A stretch of DNA of 63,563 bases. Origin: an uncultured Lachnospiraceae bacterium (GTDB taxonomy: Bacteria; Bacillota; Clostridia; Lachnospirales; Lachnospiraceae). Positions 31,064-39,540 of this stretch are shown here, in pieces. Within the stretch, counting starts at the first letter, position 1. Each line of letters starts with the position of its first letter. The translations under genes and the position numbers were made by a program. The DNA lies in the NCBI GenBank assembly GCA_910577275.1, contig CAJTMW010000021.1, positions 6,364 to 69,926 on the forward strand, given 5' to 3'. A model generated the notes under the pieces. It saw nothing but the letters and a program-made list of their open reading frames with translations, ran no database searches and was not told the DNA's origin.

Positions 31064-32848
31064 ATGAACATCATCGACTTACATGTACATTCCAATAAAT
31101 CCGACGGTAGCTTCACCCCAACGGAGCTGGTAAATTACGCAATTGAAAAGGGGCTCTCTGCCTTTGCCTTAACCGACCACGACACCACGGACGGCATCGA
31201 CGAAGCCTTAGGCGCTGCAGCTGCCGCTTCCGCAGCGGCAAAGACAAGCCCTGCTTCCAAGGCTGCAAAGACTCCTAAGGCCGGCTCCGCCGGGGTGCAA
31301 GCGGACGGCGAAGCAACAGCTCCGGCAGGCAGGCCCCTTGAAGTCATACCCGGCATTGAATTTTCCACAGAATACGAGGGGCAGGATATCCATATCGTCG
31401 GCCTTTACATTGATTACAAAAGCGACTTTTTCAGGCGCCGTCTGGTCAGCTTTGTGGAGGGGCGCATTACCCGCAATAAGGAAATGTGCCGCCGTCTTAC
31501 CGAACACGGAATCCCCGTAACCTACGAGGAGCTGACGGCGGAATTTCCCGACTGCGTGATTACCCGCGCCCACTATGCCAAATTCATGTTAAACCACGGC
31601 TATATCAAAAGCCTGAAGGAGGCTTTCGACCGCTATATCGGCGACCACGGCCCCTGTTTTGTGCCCCGCAAGAAAATTACGCCAATGCGGGCGGTGGAAA
31701 TCATTTTAAAGGCGGGAGGCTTCCCCATACTGGCGCATCCGGTGCTCTATCATTTCAGCAAGGCCCGGCTGGAAAAGCTCGTCGCCCTTCTCACGGAAAT
31801 GGGACTGCAGGGACTTGAATGTGTCTACAGTACCCACAGTGCCTCCGACGAAAGGGAAATGCGCTCTCTTGCGAAAAAATACAACCTCTGCGTCAGCGGC
31901 GGTTCTGATTTTCACGGAAACGCCAAGCCGGGGCTCGACCTTGCCACTGGCTACGGAAAGCTTTTTGTTCCCGGGGAGCTACTTGATAAAATAAAAGAAA
32001 GGCGCAGATGGATGTCCGCCCATCCCGACAGACTGCGGCGCACAAAAATCTTATTTACGGATTTGGACGGCACCCTTCTAAACAGCAAAAAGCAGATTGA
32101 CGGCTATACAAGGGAAATTTTAACCGCCTGGTCCCGCGCCGGCCACAAGCTTGCGCTGTGTTCAGGCAGAGATATCAACAGCGTCTCCGATGTGAAACGC
32201 GACCTCCATCTCGACCTGCCCGGCATGTACCTCATCGGCTATAACGGCGGGCAGATTTACGACTGTGAAAAGCAGGAAACCCTGCATAAAATCACCCTGA
32301 CGCTTCCCCAGACCCGTCATCTTTTAAGGGAAGCCGAAAAATGGGGAATTCACATTCACACCTACTCGGACACCCATATTCTTGCCCCGAAAATGGACGA
32401 GGAGCTGCATTACTATCAGCACGCAATCAAAACGCCCCTGATTATCAATGAAAATCTGGCGGACGGCCTGTCGCAGGAGCCGTGCAAATGCCTTGCCATT
32501 GAGCTTAAGGATTTACAGAAGCTGGAGGATTTCCGTCTCTCTCTCCTGCCCTGGGCAAAGAAAGAGGGAATTTCCATGATTTATTCCAATCCGAATTATC
32601 TGGAATTCATACCTGAGATTTCAGGAAAAGGAACTGCGGTCAGGACGTTATGCGAAATACTGGATATCCATCCGTATTTTTCACTTGCAGCCGGAGACGC
32701 CCAGAACGATATGTCCATGATAGAAGCCGCCGGCATTGGAATCGCCATGATAAACGGCAGCGAGGACGTAAAATTTGCCGCAACCGTCGTCACCCACGAG
32801 GACAATGACCATGACGGACTGGCCCGTACGCTGATTGATTTTATCTGA
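31064..32848 (+). CDS. PHP phosphoesterase fused to Cof-type HAD phosphatase
   Basis: A 594-residue bifunctional protein. Residues 1-325 form a PHP domain of the RNase AM/YciV type, with metal ligands in DLHVHSNKSDG, TDHDTTDG, GIEFSTE, HPV and GSDFHG. Residues from about 330 form a HAD phosphatase of the Cof/YkrA type, with DLDGTLLNS, a Lys-bearing middle and GDAQNDMSM. Between the first two PHP motifs, residues 50-90 are an Ala/Lys/Ser-rich insertion. The PHP part probably cleaves short nucleotides or 3',5'-bisphosphonucleotides and the HAD part a sugar or nucleotide phosphate. ATG 31,064 follows GAGGAG. It overlaps the convergent phosphoesterase gene by eight bases. Confidence 0.9.
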   Translation: MNIIDLHVHSNKSDGSFTPTELVNYAIEKGLSAFALTDHDTTDGIDEALGAAAAASAAAKTSPASKAAKTPKAGSAGVQADGEATAPAGRPLEVIPGIEFSTEYEGQDIHIVGLYIDYKSDFFRRRLVSFVEGRITRNKEMCRRLTEHGIPVTYEELTAEFPDCVITRAHYAKFMLNHGYIKSLKEAFDRYIGDHGPCFVPRKKITPMRAVEIILKAGGFPILAHPVLYHFSKARLEKLVALLTEMGLQGLECVYSTHSASDEREMRSLAKKYNLCVSGGSDFHGNAKPGLDLATGYGKLFVPGELLDKIKERRRWMSAHPDRLRRTKILFTDLDGTLLNSKKQIDGYTREILTAWSRAGHKLALCSGRDINSVSDVKRDLHLDLPGMYLIGYNGGQIYDCEKQETLHKITLTLPQTRHLLREAEKWGIHIHTYSDTHILAPKMDEELHYYQHAIKTPLIINENLADGLSQEPCKCLAIELKDLQKLEDFRLSLLPWAKKEGISMIYSNPNYLEFIPEISGKGTAVRTLCEILDIHPYFSLAAGDAQNDMSMIEAAGIGIAMINGSEDVKFAATVVTHEDNDHDGLARTLIDFI

Positions 32849-33461
32849 TATGCTCTCTGGGATTTTCGTCCTCGAACTCAAAGACGCATCTCTCATATGC
32901 GTTAATTACATGGGTATCCTGGTATTTGTCATACCGCTTGTGCCCTCTCCCGTAGGAAAGATGCACATGCCCGTGTAGAAAATATTTGGGCTTATATTTT
33001 TCCATCAGGGTCTTAAATACCTGAAAGCCCTGATGGGGCAAATCCATCCCGTCGTTTAGCTGATAGGCCGGCGCATGGGTCACTAAAATGTCAAAGCCCC
33101 GGCTCTTAAACAGCTTGAACTTCAGCTTCGCCACCCTCTGGCGCATCTGCCATTCCGTGTACTGGTGCGGCCCCGGCTTGTAACGCATGGAACCGCCCAG
33201 CCCCAGAATTCTTACCCCGTTGTGGACATAAATCTCATCGTCTATACAGGTACAACCTTCCGGCGGAATGTTTTCGTATTTTCCGTCATGATTCCCGTGA
33301 ACATATAATACCGGCACGGAAGATAAGGTTACCAGAAAAGAAAGATAGTGGGGGTTTAAATCCCCGCAGGAAATAATAAGGTCGATTCCCTCTATTTTAC
33401 TCTTGTCAAAGTAATCCCACAAATATTTTGATTCCTCATCCGCAATCGCCAGTATTTTCAT
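32841..33461 (-). CDS. Calcineurin-like metallophosphoesterase
   Basis: A 206-residue phosphoesterase. Motifs in order: a degenerate first motif (AIADEES in place of the usual D-x-H), GDLNP, GNHDG, VTHAPA and HGHVHLSYG. The first motif has Asp but Glu/Ser where His is expected, so metal binding may differ. Seven bases separate it from the upstream ParB-BMP gene and they are probably co-transcribed. Substrate unknown. Confidence 0.85.
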   Translation of the reverse strand: MKILAIADEESKYLWDYFDKSKIEGIDLIISCGDLNPHYLSFLVTLSSVPVLYVHGNHDGKYENIPPEGCTCIDDEIYVHNGVRILGLGGSMRYKPGPHQYTEWQMRQRVAKLKFKLFKSRGFDILVTHAPAYQLNDGMDLPHQGFQVFKTLMEKYKPKYFLHGHVHLSYGRGHKRYDKYQDTHVINAYERCVFEFEDENPREHIR

Positions 33462-33468
33462 CTGTAAA

Positions 33469-35382
33469 CTAACCTTCCTTTTTGATTACTCCCTGCTGCT
33501 TAATCACAGGCTCCGCCTGCTCCTTCAACTCCTCCACTTTGGGAATCGTGCCAATCACGTTTCTGGCCAGCCAGTCCATGGTCATAATTTCCTCCGGCGA
33601 AAGGCTTCTGTTCACATCGTTTGACACCACGCCGTTTTGCGAATACAAAATACCGGAAAAGGGATTAAACATATCCGTGCTGATAGTCGCCTTAAGGAGC
33701 TCCACCAGACGCTTTGTCCCGATAGGCAGACGGTTGGAGCAAATCACGTCGATAACGCCCGCGGACATTCCCCACCAGTAATTAATCGCCTTTGTGGCGG
33801 AAGGATTGTCATCGTGCTTCCATGTGCCGTCCATGATAGTGCCGATAAGCTGCTCGTAGAATTTCCCCCAGTGATATAAGGGCATTGCAAGGCTTCTGGA
33901 ATATCCGCCCTCCATATGGTAAATCCCGAAAAACCGGGAGGCCTCCTCAGGAATCACCATATCCTTGCCCGACACGCAGGTCGCCCCGGTCTCGCGGATT
34001 CTCTCGTCAATGTCGATATCCTTTCTGGTTGACCACTCCAGATATACCTCGGCTCTGGGGTTAATCATTTTCGCGCCTAGGGCAAAGGCATTAATATTGG
34101 CAATCGTCCCGTAAATCGGATAATCCGCAATATACATCAGGCGGTTGTTCTCCGCCATGGCTCCGGCAATGGCTCCCATCAGAAATTTCGCCTCGTGCAT
34201 CCGGGAATAATAGGTTCGGATATAGCGGTGGGAAGTGTTCAGGGAACAGCTTAAAATCCGAATATCAGGATTGGCAATGGCCGCCTTCACGCTGGCCTGT
34301 ACAAATGCCGGCGTGGTGGTAAATATCAGGTTGCACCCTGTATCTATGGCTTCCCCAATCAGCGTATCCGCATTTTCCTGGGTTCCGTTCTCAAAACAAA
34401 CCGTAATGACCTCGTCCGGGAAGGTCTGCTCCAGATAAAGCCTGCCAAGCTCATGGGCGTAGGTCCACGCGGAGGTTCCCGGCGTCTTTTCATATATAAA
34501 TGCAATTTTCAGCTTCGGAGAGCTCAAAGGGTGGAGAATGCTGCTAAATAGCGACTTCTTTTCCTGGCTGGGCGCCATTTTAAGCTCGATTTCCTTATCC
34601 TCCTGAAGGAGCTCAAATTCTTCCCAGCTTTTTGTAATCAGCTCCTTTAATTCGCTGGCAGTCTTTTCGTCAATGGCGTCGTAGCCGTAAAGGGTGATAA
34701 AGGAAAGGAACGCATCGCCCGGCGTGATTTTCAGTTTACTGCCGCCCTTCGCCTGATACTCGGCGTTAAATCTGGTGTAGGAAGCGCTGAACCGGAGACG
34801 GTCTTCGTCCGTCCATGCCTCTCCCGGCTTCTTTCCCACCGCCTCCTGCAGCTTGGCAAAGCTCCCGAGCTCTGTAAACCAGATGTAATTGATTTTCGCA
34901 AGCTGATAGAAGTCCATAAACTCATAATAAATTTTATTTTCCTTCTCCTCCGTGCGCTTCGGAATGATGCGGATAACCTCTCCCGGAATGGAAACCACCC
35001 CGAAGAACTTCATGACGCTGACCCGCTTATTCCCCTCCTCCACATAGAACTTGTTCATATATTCATAAGCCTTGATGGGGTCCCTGATTCCCTCCTCCAC
35101 GTGGCAGGTGCTTAAGCTGCTCCACTTGGCGGCGAACTCCGACTCCTCCCGCAAAATAGGCATAAAATTTCCCGCAAAAGAACTGCTTCTTCCCACGGTC
35201 TTGGTTCCCACAATCTGGTCTATGGGAATCTGCACCAGTCCAAGGGGATATTCCGAGTACGCCCCTTTTTCCGGCATGATATCGTCTAAAACCTGTAAGG
35301 TGGGTTTCACTCCCCGAAGCATCCTTGCCTGGTAGTCTTTCTTTCCCATTCTGTAAGCTTTCCCATATTCTTCTCTACCCAT
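33469..35382 (-). CDS. Cytoplasmic ParB-like/BMP periplasmic-binding fusion protein
   Basis: A 637-residue protein without signal peptide or membrane segment. Residues about 40-140 resemble the ParB/Srx fold: VQIPIDQIVGTKT, then GRSSSFAGNF and YVEEGNKRVSVMKFFG, close to the ParB G-x-R-R box region. From about residue 290 it is a full BMP-family binding domain (KLKIAFIYEKTPGTSAWT to the final ATISTDMFNPFSGILYSQNG), otherwise found in exported purine-nucleoside receptors such as PnrA and Med. A soluble version suggests an intracellular nucleoside sensor. ATG 35,382 follows AGGAGG. It is followed by a phosphoesterase gene in the same operon. Confidence 0.75.
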   Translation of the reverse strand: MGREEYGKAYRMGKKDYQARMLRGVKPTLQVLDDIMPEKGAYSEYPLGLVQIPIDQIVGTKTVGRSSSFAGNFMPILREESEFAAKWSSLSTCHVEEGIRDPIKAYEYMNKFYVEEGNKRVSVMKFFGVVSIPGEVIRIIPKRTEEKENKIYYEFMDFYQLAKINYIWFTELGSFAKLQEAVGKKPGEAWTDEDRLRFSASYTRFNAEYQAKGGSKLKITPGDAFLSFITLYGYDAIDEKTASELKELITKSWEEFELLQEDKEIELKMAPSQEKKSLFSSILHPLSSPKLKIAFIYEKTPGTSAWTYAHELGRLYLEQTFPDEVITVCFENGTQENADTLIGEAIDTGCNLIFTTTPAFVQASVKAAIANPDIRILSCSLNTSHRYIRTYYSRMHEAKFLMGAIAGAMAENNRLMYIADYPIYGTIANINAFALGAKMINPRAEVYLEWSTRKDIDIDERIRETGATCVSGKDMVIPEEASRFFGIYHMEGGYSRSLAMPLYHWGKFYEQLIGTIMDGTWKHDDNPSATKAINYWWGMSAGVIDVICSNRLPIGTKRLVELLKATISTDMFNPFSGILYSQNGVVSNDVNRSLSPEEIMTMDWLARNVIGTIPKVEELKEQAEPVIKQQGVIKKEG

Positions 35383-35458
35383 ACGCACCTCCTGTGTCTG
35401 ATGTCTTATGCGTTTTCCTGCGTCTTAAGACTACCACGATTTGCGGAAAAAAACAACT

Positions 35459-35498
35459 TAAAAAAGCCTGCCGCTTTTTTCGCAAGGCAGACTTTTTA
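35459..35498 (-). terminator. Terminator of the sigma/anti-sigma operon
   Basis: An AGTCTGCC/GGCAGGCT stem is followed on the minus strand by TTTTTT, directly after the anti-sigma-like gene. A-rich sequence on the other side makes it potentially bidirectional. Confidence 0.75.
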
Positions 35499-35510
35499 TC
35501 AGATTATAAC

Positions 35511-36647
35511 CTATTTTGCCGTATACACCGTCTCGTTCACCACAACGGATTCCACATTTTCCGTATCCGCCAGCCGGTTGAACACAAGCACAAGCTGTCC
35601 GTCTGTGCTGCCGCAGACATAGCTGGTATTGTCAATTTCTGCTCCGCACTCGTGAACGCCCTCCACTTCATGCTCATGGACAGTATAACCGGCGCCGTCC
35701 TTATAATTGACAGCCACATAATATATATGCCAGGGGTCGCAAGCCTCCTCGGCGGTCAGGCCGGGCAGCGCGCTTACATCCACCTTCATGGATATGGGAG
35801 ATAAGCTGACAATGCCTCCCTCCTGATTCTGATACGTTTTCCTTTCCACCTTTTTCCCGATTGGTATAAAAAGGCTGTCTGTCGCTTCCGTCTTCCTGTC
35901 CACTTCCCTGTCCTGAAAACTGCCAGTCTCCATGGTAAGGCCTTTTATATCGTCCTCCGCAATACCCATTACAATATAATCATAGCAGTAAAGCTTATCT
36001 TCCGTGGATTTTTCCAAATCCACAAACAGGTTTTCATAGCCCTCCGCAATCTGGAAATAAAACGGCGAATCCTCCGAAAACCACGCCCCCTTGCTCTCAT
36101 TGTCAAGCTGACTGTAATTAAGGAAGTCCACACCGCCTTCCTTTTCCAGCGTAAGTTCAAGGACGGCGGCATTTCCGTCGCAGACAGCGGCAAGAACCGT
36201 AAGCCTGATATCGCCTGCCTCCTTTACAATCGGCGTATACGATACCGCATCCCCGATTAGGTCTTTGGCCTTTTCCAGATAATCGTCCGTATAATCCCGT
36301 TGGGGATATGTGACCGTATAGCTGCTGCCTTCCTGTTCGTCATATACCTCCTCCGTATGGGATTCTATATTTTTTCTGCCTGACGTTCCCCAAATCCGGG
36401 AGAAAAACCCGCTGCCGGAAGCCGCCGCTGCCAGAGCCGGCACCGTCAGGAAAAGGAAAAGAACTGCCGCCGCTTTTAATATCCCCGTCCTGTTCGGGCA
36501 GAAAAGGCTTCTTCGGTATTTCCTCAGCATTACCCTTTTATTCTTTTTATATTTTTCTGAAAATTCGTGCGCCTCTGTCAGCATGTCGAATTCTTTCATG
36601 GATATATTGCTCTCTGTCAGATTAACGCCGTCTGTGCTTTGTTTCAT
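35511..36647 (-). CDS. Membrane anti-sigma-like protein (DUF4179-type)
   Basis: A 378-residue protein. About 65 cytoplasmic residues precede one membrane segment (GILKAAAVLFLFLTVPALAAA) and a large extracytoplasmic beta-rich domain ending in VESVVVNETVYTAK. That pattern is typical of DUF4179 proteins encoded behind ECF sigma factors. It begins 73 bases after the sigma gene and should hold that sigma inactive until an envelope signal arrives. ATG 36,647 follows AGGAG; a longer reading starts before it without a ribosome binding site. Confidence 0.8.
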   Translation of the reverse strand: MKQSTDGVNLTESNISMKEFDMLTEAHEFSEKYKKNKRVMLRKYRRSLFCPNRTGILKAAAVLFLFLTVPALAAAASGSGFFSRIWGTSGRKNIESHTEEVYDEQEGSSYTVTYPQRDYTDDYLEKAKDLIGDAVSYTPIVKEAGDIRLTVLAAVCDGNAAVLELTLEKEGGVDFLNYSQLDNESKGAWFSEDSPFYFQIAEGYENLFVDLEKSTEDKLYCYDYIVMGIAEDDIKGLTMETGSFQDREVDRKTEATDSLFIPIGKKVERKTYQNQEGGIVSLSPISMKVDVSALPGLTAEEACDPWHIYYVAVNYKDGAGYTVHEHEVEGVHECGAEIDNTSYVCGSTDGQLVLVFNRLADTENVESVVVNETVYTAK

Positions 36648-36719
36648 ATGTAATCTCCTGTTAAAGTCCGCTCTCATTTCCTCCGCACTTTGCCGGAACG
36701 GTTCAGGGACTTTCCGCTT

Positions 36720-37247
36720 TTATGCGGATATCTTCCATGCTTTCTTTAATATTTTCTTTGCGCGTTCAAATCTTTTTCTTACGTTTTCCTCTGAAATTCC
36801 CAATTTTCCCGAGGTTTCCCTGACTGAAAGATTTTTAATCGCCAGACATTCCACCACCTCATAATACCGCGGCTGTAAATCCGAAATCAGTTCCTTTATG
36901 TCAATGGCTTCCTCCCGATTTTCCTGAAACGACAGCCTATCCGCATCGGTCTTTTCGTCCAGAAAGCATAGAAGCTCCTGCTCCTTCTTTTTCCTGTTAT
37001 AAATATCGATGGCGGAATGCCGGATAACGGTAATAATGTATTTTTTACAGTCCTCCGACGCGGCGTCCTCAAAGTAAATACGCCCTTTCATCAGTTTCAG
37101 GAAAGCATCCTGCACCGCATCCTCCGCCCTTGGAGAATCATTCAAAATCCGCCGGGCGGCCTGGTACATCTTCTGCTCATACAGTTGATAACAGTTTTCG
37201 ATGAACGCTATCCGGGCCTTTCTGTCAGGCTCCTTTTCCCTGTGCAT
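36720..37247 (-). CDS. ECF-type RNA polymerase sigma factor
   Basis: A 175-residue group-4 sigma factor. Region 2 (about 12-80) includes RAEDAVQDAFLKLM and IRHSAIDIYNR; region 4 (about 115-170) ends in VRETSGKLGISEENVRKRFERAKKIL, a helix-turn-helix for the -35 element. It starts 13 bases after the lipoprotein gene and is followed by the membrane anti-sigma-like gene, so the three form a signalling operon. A TGTCACAAAA-like element about 75 bases before the lipoprotein ATG could be an autoregulated promoter, but this is only a guess. Confidence 0.93.
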   Translation of the reverse strand: MHREKEPDRKARIAFIENCYQLYEQKMYQAARRILNDSPRAEDAVQDAFLKLMKGRIYFEDAASEDCKKYIITVIRHSAIDIYNRKKKEQELLCFLDEKTDADRLSFQENREEAIDIKELISDLQPRYYEVVECLAIKNLSVRETSGKLGISEENVRKRFERAKKILKKAWKISA

Positions 37248-37260
37248 CTTCCCACCTCAT

Positions 37261-38016
37261 TTACTTTGTCTCTGAAAATTCCGACGGTAATTCATAATAA
37301 AAGCTCTCGTACAACCTAAGACAGCACGCACTTCTCAGCTCCTCCGCATCCTTTACAGGAACATAAAAACCGATTGTCACCGTCTTTTTCTCTCCCTCGT
37401 TTACAAACACATGATAGTAATCGGTTTCACCTCTGCCCGCCTCCGACACATAAACCGGATAAGACCCATACCATTTATCATATTCCTCCTGCCCATTCGG
37501 CGCAATGGCAAACATGGAAACGTTGATACTTCCATCATCTGGATTCCCGGGATAATCTATATTTTCAATATCCGCCTGCATGACAAGGAATTTGCTTCTG
37601 TCCATGTAATATTCCGCATCTGCCAGCACCATATCATCCGAATGAATGGAAACATCTTCGGGGGAATCGTACAGCCGGAAGCTATGCAGCGTGCAAATCA
37701 GGCTTCCTTCCTCCTGCTGTACCTCCTTATCAGGTCCTATTTCTATCACAATGGCATCTTCCATGGCATTTCCTGCGGCATTGTCCATGGTATCGTCTAT
37801 ACCATCTCCTGTGGCATTATCTGTGGTCTCGCCTATGGTGTCGCCTGCGCTTTCATTTCCCTCTGCCGCTTCTTGTGTTTCCTGCTTTGTCCCGCCTGCG
37901 CTCTCTGATGCGCTTTGCCCGTTTCCGTCTGCATTTGCGTCCGCCCTCCGGCTTCCACAGCCTCCAAGCAGCAGAATAATGCAAAGCAATATGGCGGGGA
38001 TTCTCTTGTTTCTCAT
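37261..38016 (-). CDS. Lipoprotein of unknown function in the sigma operon
   Basis: A 251-residue lipoprotein: signal peptide ILLCIILLLGGC with Cys at about 20. Then comes a 65-residue acidic, repetitive linker with degenerate GD-TI-GETTDNATG-like units, and a beta-sandwich domain of about 150 residues reminiscent of DUF4352/DUF5067 folds (CTLHSFRLYDSPEDV). It is the first gene of the ECF sigma operon, so it may report envelope state to the anti-sigma protein. Function not recognised. Confidence 0.8.
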   Translation of the reverse strand: MRNKRIPAILLCIILLLGGCGSRRADANADGNGQSASESAGGTKQETQEAAEGNESAGDTIGETTDNATGDGIDDTMDNAAGNAMEDAIVIEIGPDKEVQQEEGSLICTLHSFRLYDSPEDVSIHSDDMVLADAEYYMDRSKFLVMQADIENIDYPGNPDDGSINVSMFAIAPNGQEEYDKWYGSYPVYVSEAGRGETDYYHVFVNEGEKKTVTIGFYVPVKDAEELRSACCLRLYESFYYELPSEFSETK

Positions 38017-38108
38017 AAAATGTCACTCCTTTTCATCGGTAATTTGTATTTATATTATGTATAACTGTGGGGGAAAGGATTTTGTGACATAAAGGGAGAA
38101 ATTTTTAC

Positions 38109-38144
38109 AAAAAAAGCACCCGGACTTTGGATTCCGAATGCTTT
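38109..38144 (-). terminator. Terminator of the RelB-PIN module
   Basis: An AAGCATTCGGA/TCCGGGTGCTT stem with one internal mismatch is followed by seven U on the minus strand, starting about 27 bases after the toxin stop codon. Confidence 0.85.
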
Positions 38145-38170
38145 GGTATAATAATTATTGAGCTTTCGCG

Positions 38171-38584
38171 TTATCGCCCTTCTTCAATGATATCGAGCAT
38201 TTCCCGCGGTGTTACGATATAAGTCCGCATCGGGAAATGCTTGATATTTCCGGTTACAAGATATGCATCCTCCTCTTTGCGTTTTTCCATCAACACCGCA
38301 TAGAACACAACATCTTTTACATCAGGGATTTCATCGTCTATCAGACCATAATCCGAATAAACTGCCCGTCTTTTTAATTCATCTAAAAGAACTTTAACTG
38401 CCTGTTTATCAAAACGAAATTTGGGACGGTTTAAAACATCTTCATATTCTGCAATAATCTCATTATTCAACACAGGTATAATGTCTCCATTTAATGCTTC
38501 CGCAATTACCTGACCGGGTATCGAGCTGTTCTTAAGCATCGCAGAAATAAGAACATTCGTATCTACAACCGCGTAATATTTCAT
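38171..38584 (-). CDS. PIN-domain toxin of a toxin-antitoxin pair
   Basis: A 137-residue PIN-domain ribonuclease-like protein. The acidic active-site pattern is visible: VVDTNVLISAML (first Asp), EIIAEYEDVL (Glu) and EEDAYLVTGNIKHF (C-terminal Asp with TGN). It belongs to the group annotated as putative toxin component of PIN family (COG1569-like). Its ATG overlaps the antitoxin stop by four bases, so translation is coupled. The expected action is cleavage of RNA when the antitoxin is lost. Confidence 0.88.
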   Translation of the reverse strand: MKYYAVVDTNVLISAMLKNSSIPGQVIAEALNGDIIPVLNNEIIAEYEDVLNRPKFRFDKQAVKVLLDELKRRAVYSDYGLIDDEIPDVKDVVFYAVLMEKRKEEDAYLVTGNIKHFPMRTYIVTPREMLDIIEEGR

Positions 38585-38889
38585 AATGCCGCATCCCGTC
38601 TTTCACGCCGTGATGCCTCAATCTCGGCATTAATTTCTTCCAGAGACATTTCAGAAAGTCCATTCTTTTCAGAGGCCTGACCGATTTCCATCAGTGCACG
38701 ATAGCCTCTGTCCGCATTGTATGTTGCCTTCGGCAATGTCATCCGAAACGGAATTCCGTTTTCCATTACCGCACGTTTCAGAAACATCCTGACTGCTGTA
38801 GAAGTGTCTATTCCAAGATTATCAAAAATTTTTGCCGCCTCATCTTTTAAAGTATCTTCAACACGCACCTGTAATAATGATGTAGACAT
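38581..38889 (-). CDS. RelB/DinJ-family antitoxin
   Basis: A 102-residue antitoxin. The N-terminal ribbon-helix-helix LLQVRVEDTLKDEAAKIFDN and LGIDTSTAVRMFLKRAV match RelB/DinJ. The C-terminal half (about 55-102, rich in Glu and Arg) should wrap the toxin. It is coupled to a PIN toxin rather than a RelE-type toxin. A promoter TTGAAT-N17-TATAAT (38,918-38,946) lies 29 bases upstream, where the antitoxin probably represses its own operon. Confidence 0.88.
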   Translation of the reverse strand: MSTSLLQVRVEDTLKDEAAKIFDNLGIDTSTAVRMFLKRAVMENGIPFRMTLPKATYNADRGYRALMEIGQASEKNGLSEMSLEEINAEIEASRRERRDAAL

Positions 38890-38917
38890 AATACTTCCTC
38901 CTTTATTCTGTAAGACA

Positions 38918-38946
38918 ATTATATTATATTATCATTCAAAATTCAA
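38918..38946 (-). promoter_or_regulatory. Promoter of the RelB-PIN module
   Basis: TTGAAT (38,941-38,946) and TATAAT (38,918-38,923) with a 17-base spacer on the minus strand, followed by AAAGGAGG and the antitoxin ATG. Confidence 0.7.
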
Positions 38947-38991
38947 GAAAAGTATTCAGATAAATATATTGAAACAAGATTTAGCCCTGAT

Positions 38992-39477
38992 TTATCTCAC
39001 CACTCCCGCTACAATCTTCACAGCTTCGCCCGGATTGTCCTCGCCTCCAAGCAGTCCCCTATACGTAACCTGCACCACGTCTCCCACCGCAATGGGCGAA
39101 TCCCCTTCTGTCACCTGTGCGTTCTTCGTGGAAAAATAATAGGTAAGTCCGTCGCCTTCGTCAAAGATTACAATTACGTCGTCTTCATACTTTTGAACGA
39201 TTCCCGTTATAGGGTCGGCAGTCACCCCTTCTGGAATTTCTTCTTCCGGAGCTTCTTCTTCATTTCCATCTTCGGCAATTTCTTTCCCTGCATTCCCCTC
39301 ATCCGCATTATCTGTCCCGGCAGCCGCCTCCTGCCCGGAAGCTTTCCCTGACTCAGATTCATTCTCCGGTTCCGTAGCGGCTTCTGTAGCGGCGCCATCC
39401 TCCTTCGGTTTTGATGAGCATGCCGTCATCCCCATTGCCAAAACCATCATAAGTGCCAGTAAGAATCTCTTTTTCAT
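38992..39477 (-). CDS. Small acidic lipoprotein A
   Basis: A 161-residue lipoprotein: signal peptide ending LAMGMTACSS. An acidic Glu/Ala/Gly linker of about 65 residues follows, then a compact beta domain of about 75 residues (GIVQKYEDDVIVIFDEG to VGDVVQVTYRG) that looks like an OB/SH3-type barrel. ATG 39,477 follows AGGAGGAG. It has no recognised function. It lies directly behind a second lipoprotein of similar design, and both domains contain a 'value at context' pattern around DSFF/DDVIVI. Confidence 0.75.
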   Translation of the reverse strand: MKKRFLLALMMVLAMGMTACSSKPKEDGAATEAATEPENESESGKASGQEAAAGTDNADEGNAGKEIAEDGNEEEAPEEEIPEGVTADPITGIVQKYEDDVIVIFDEGDGLTYYFSTKNAQVTEGDSPIAVGDVVQVTYRGLLGGEDNPGEAVKIVAGVVR

Positions 39478-39540
39478 TATGTATTCTCCTCCTGCAAACT
39501 TCTTTTCTGCTTCAATATCCATTTTCTTCCATCAAAGCCG

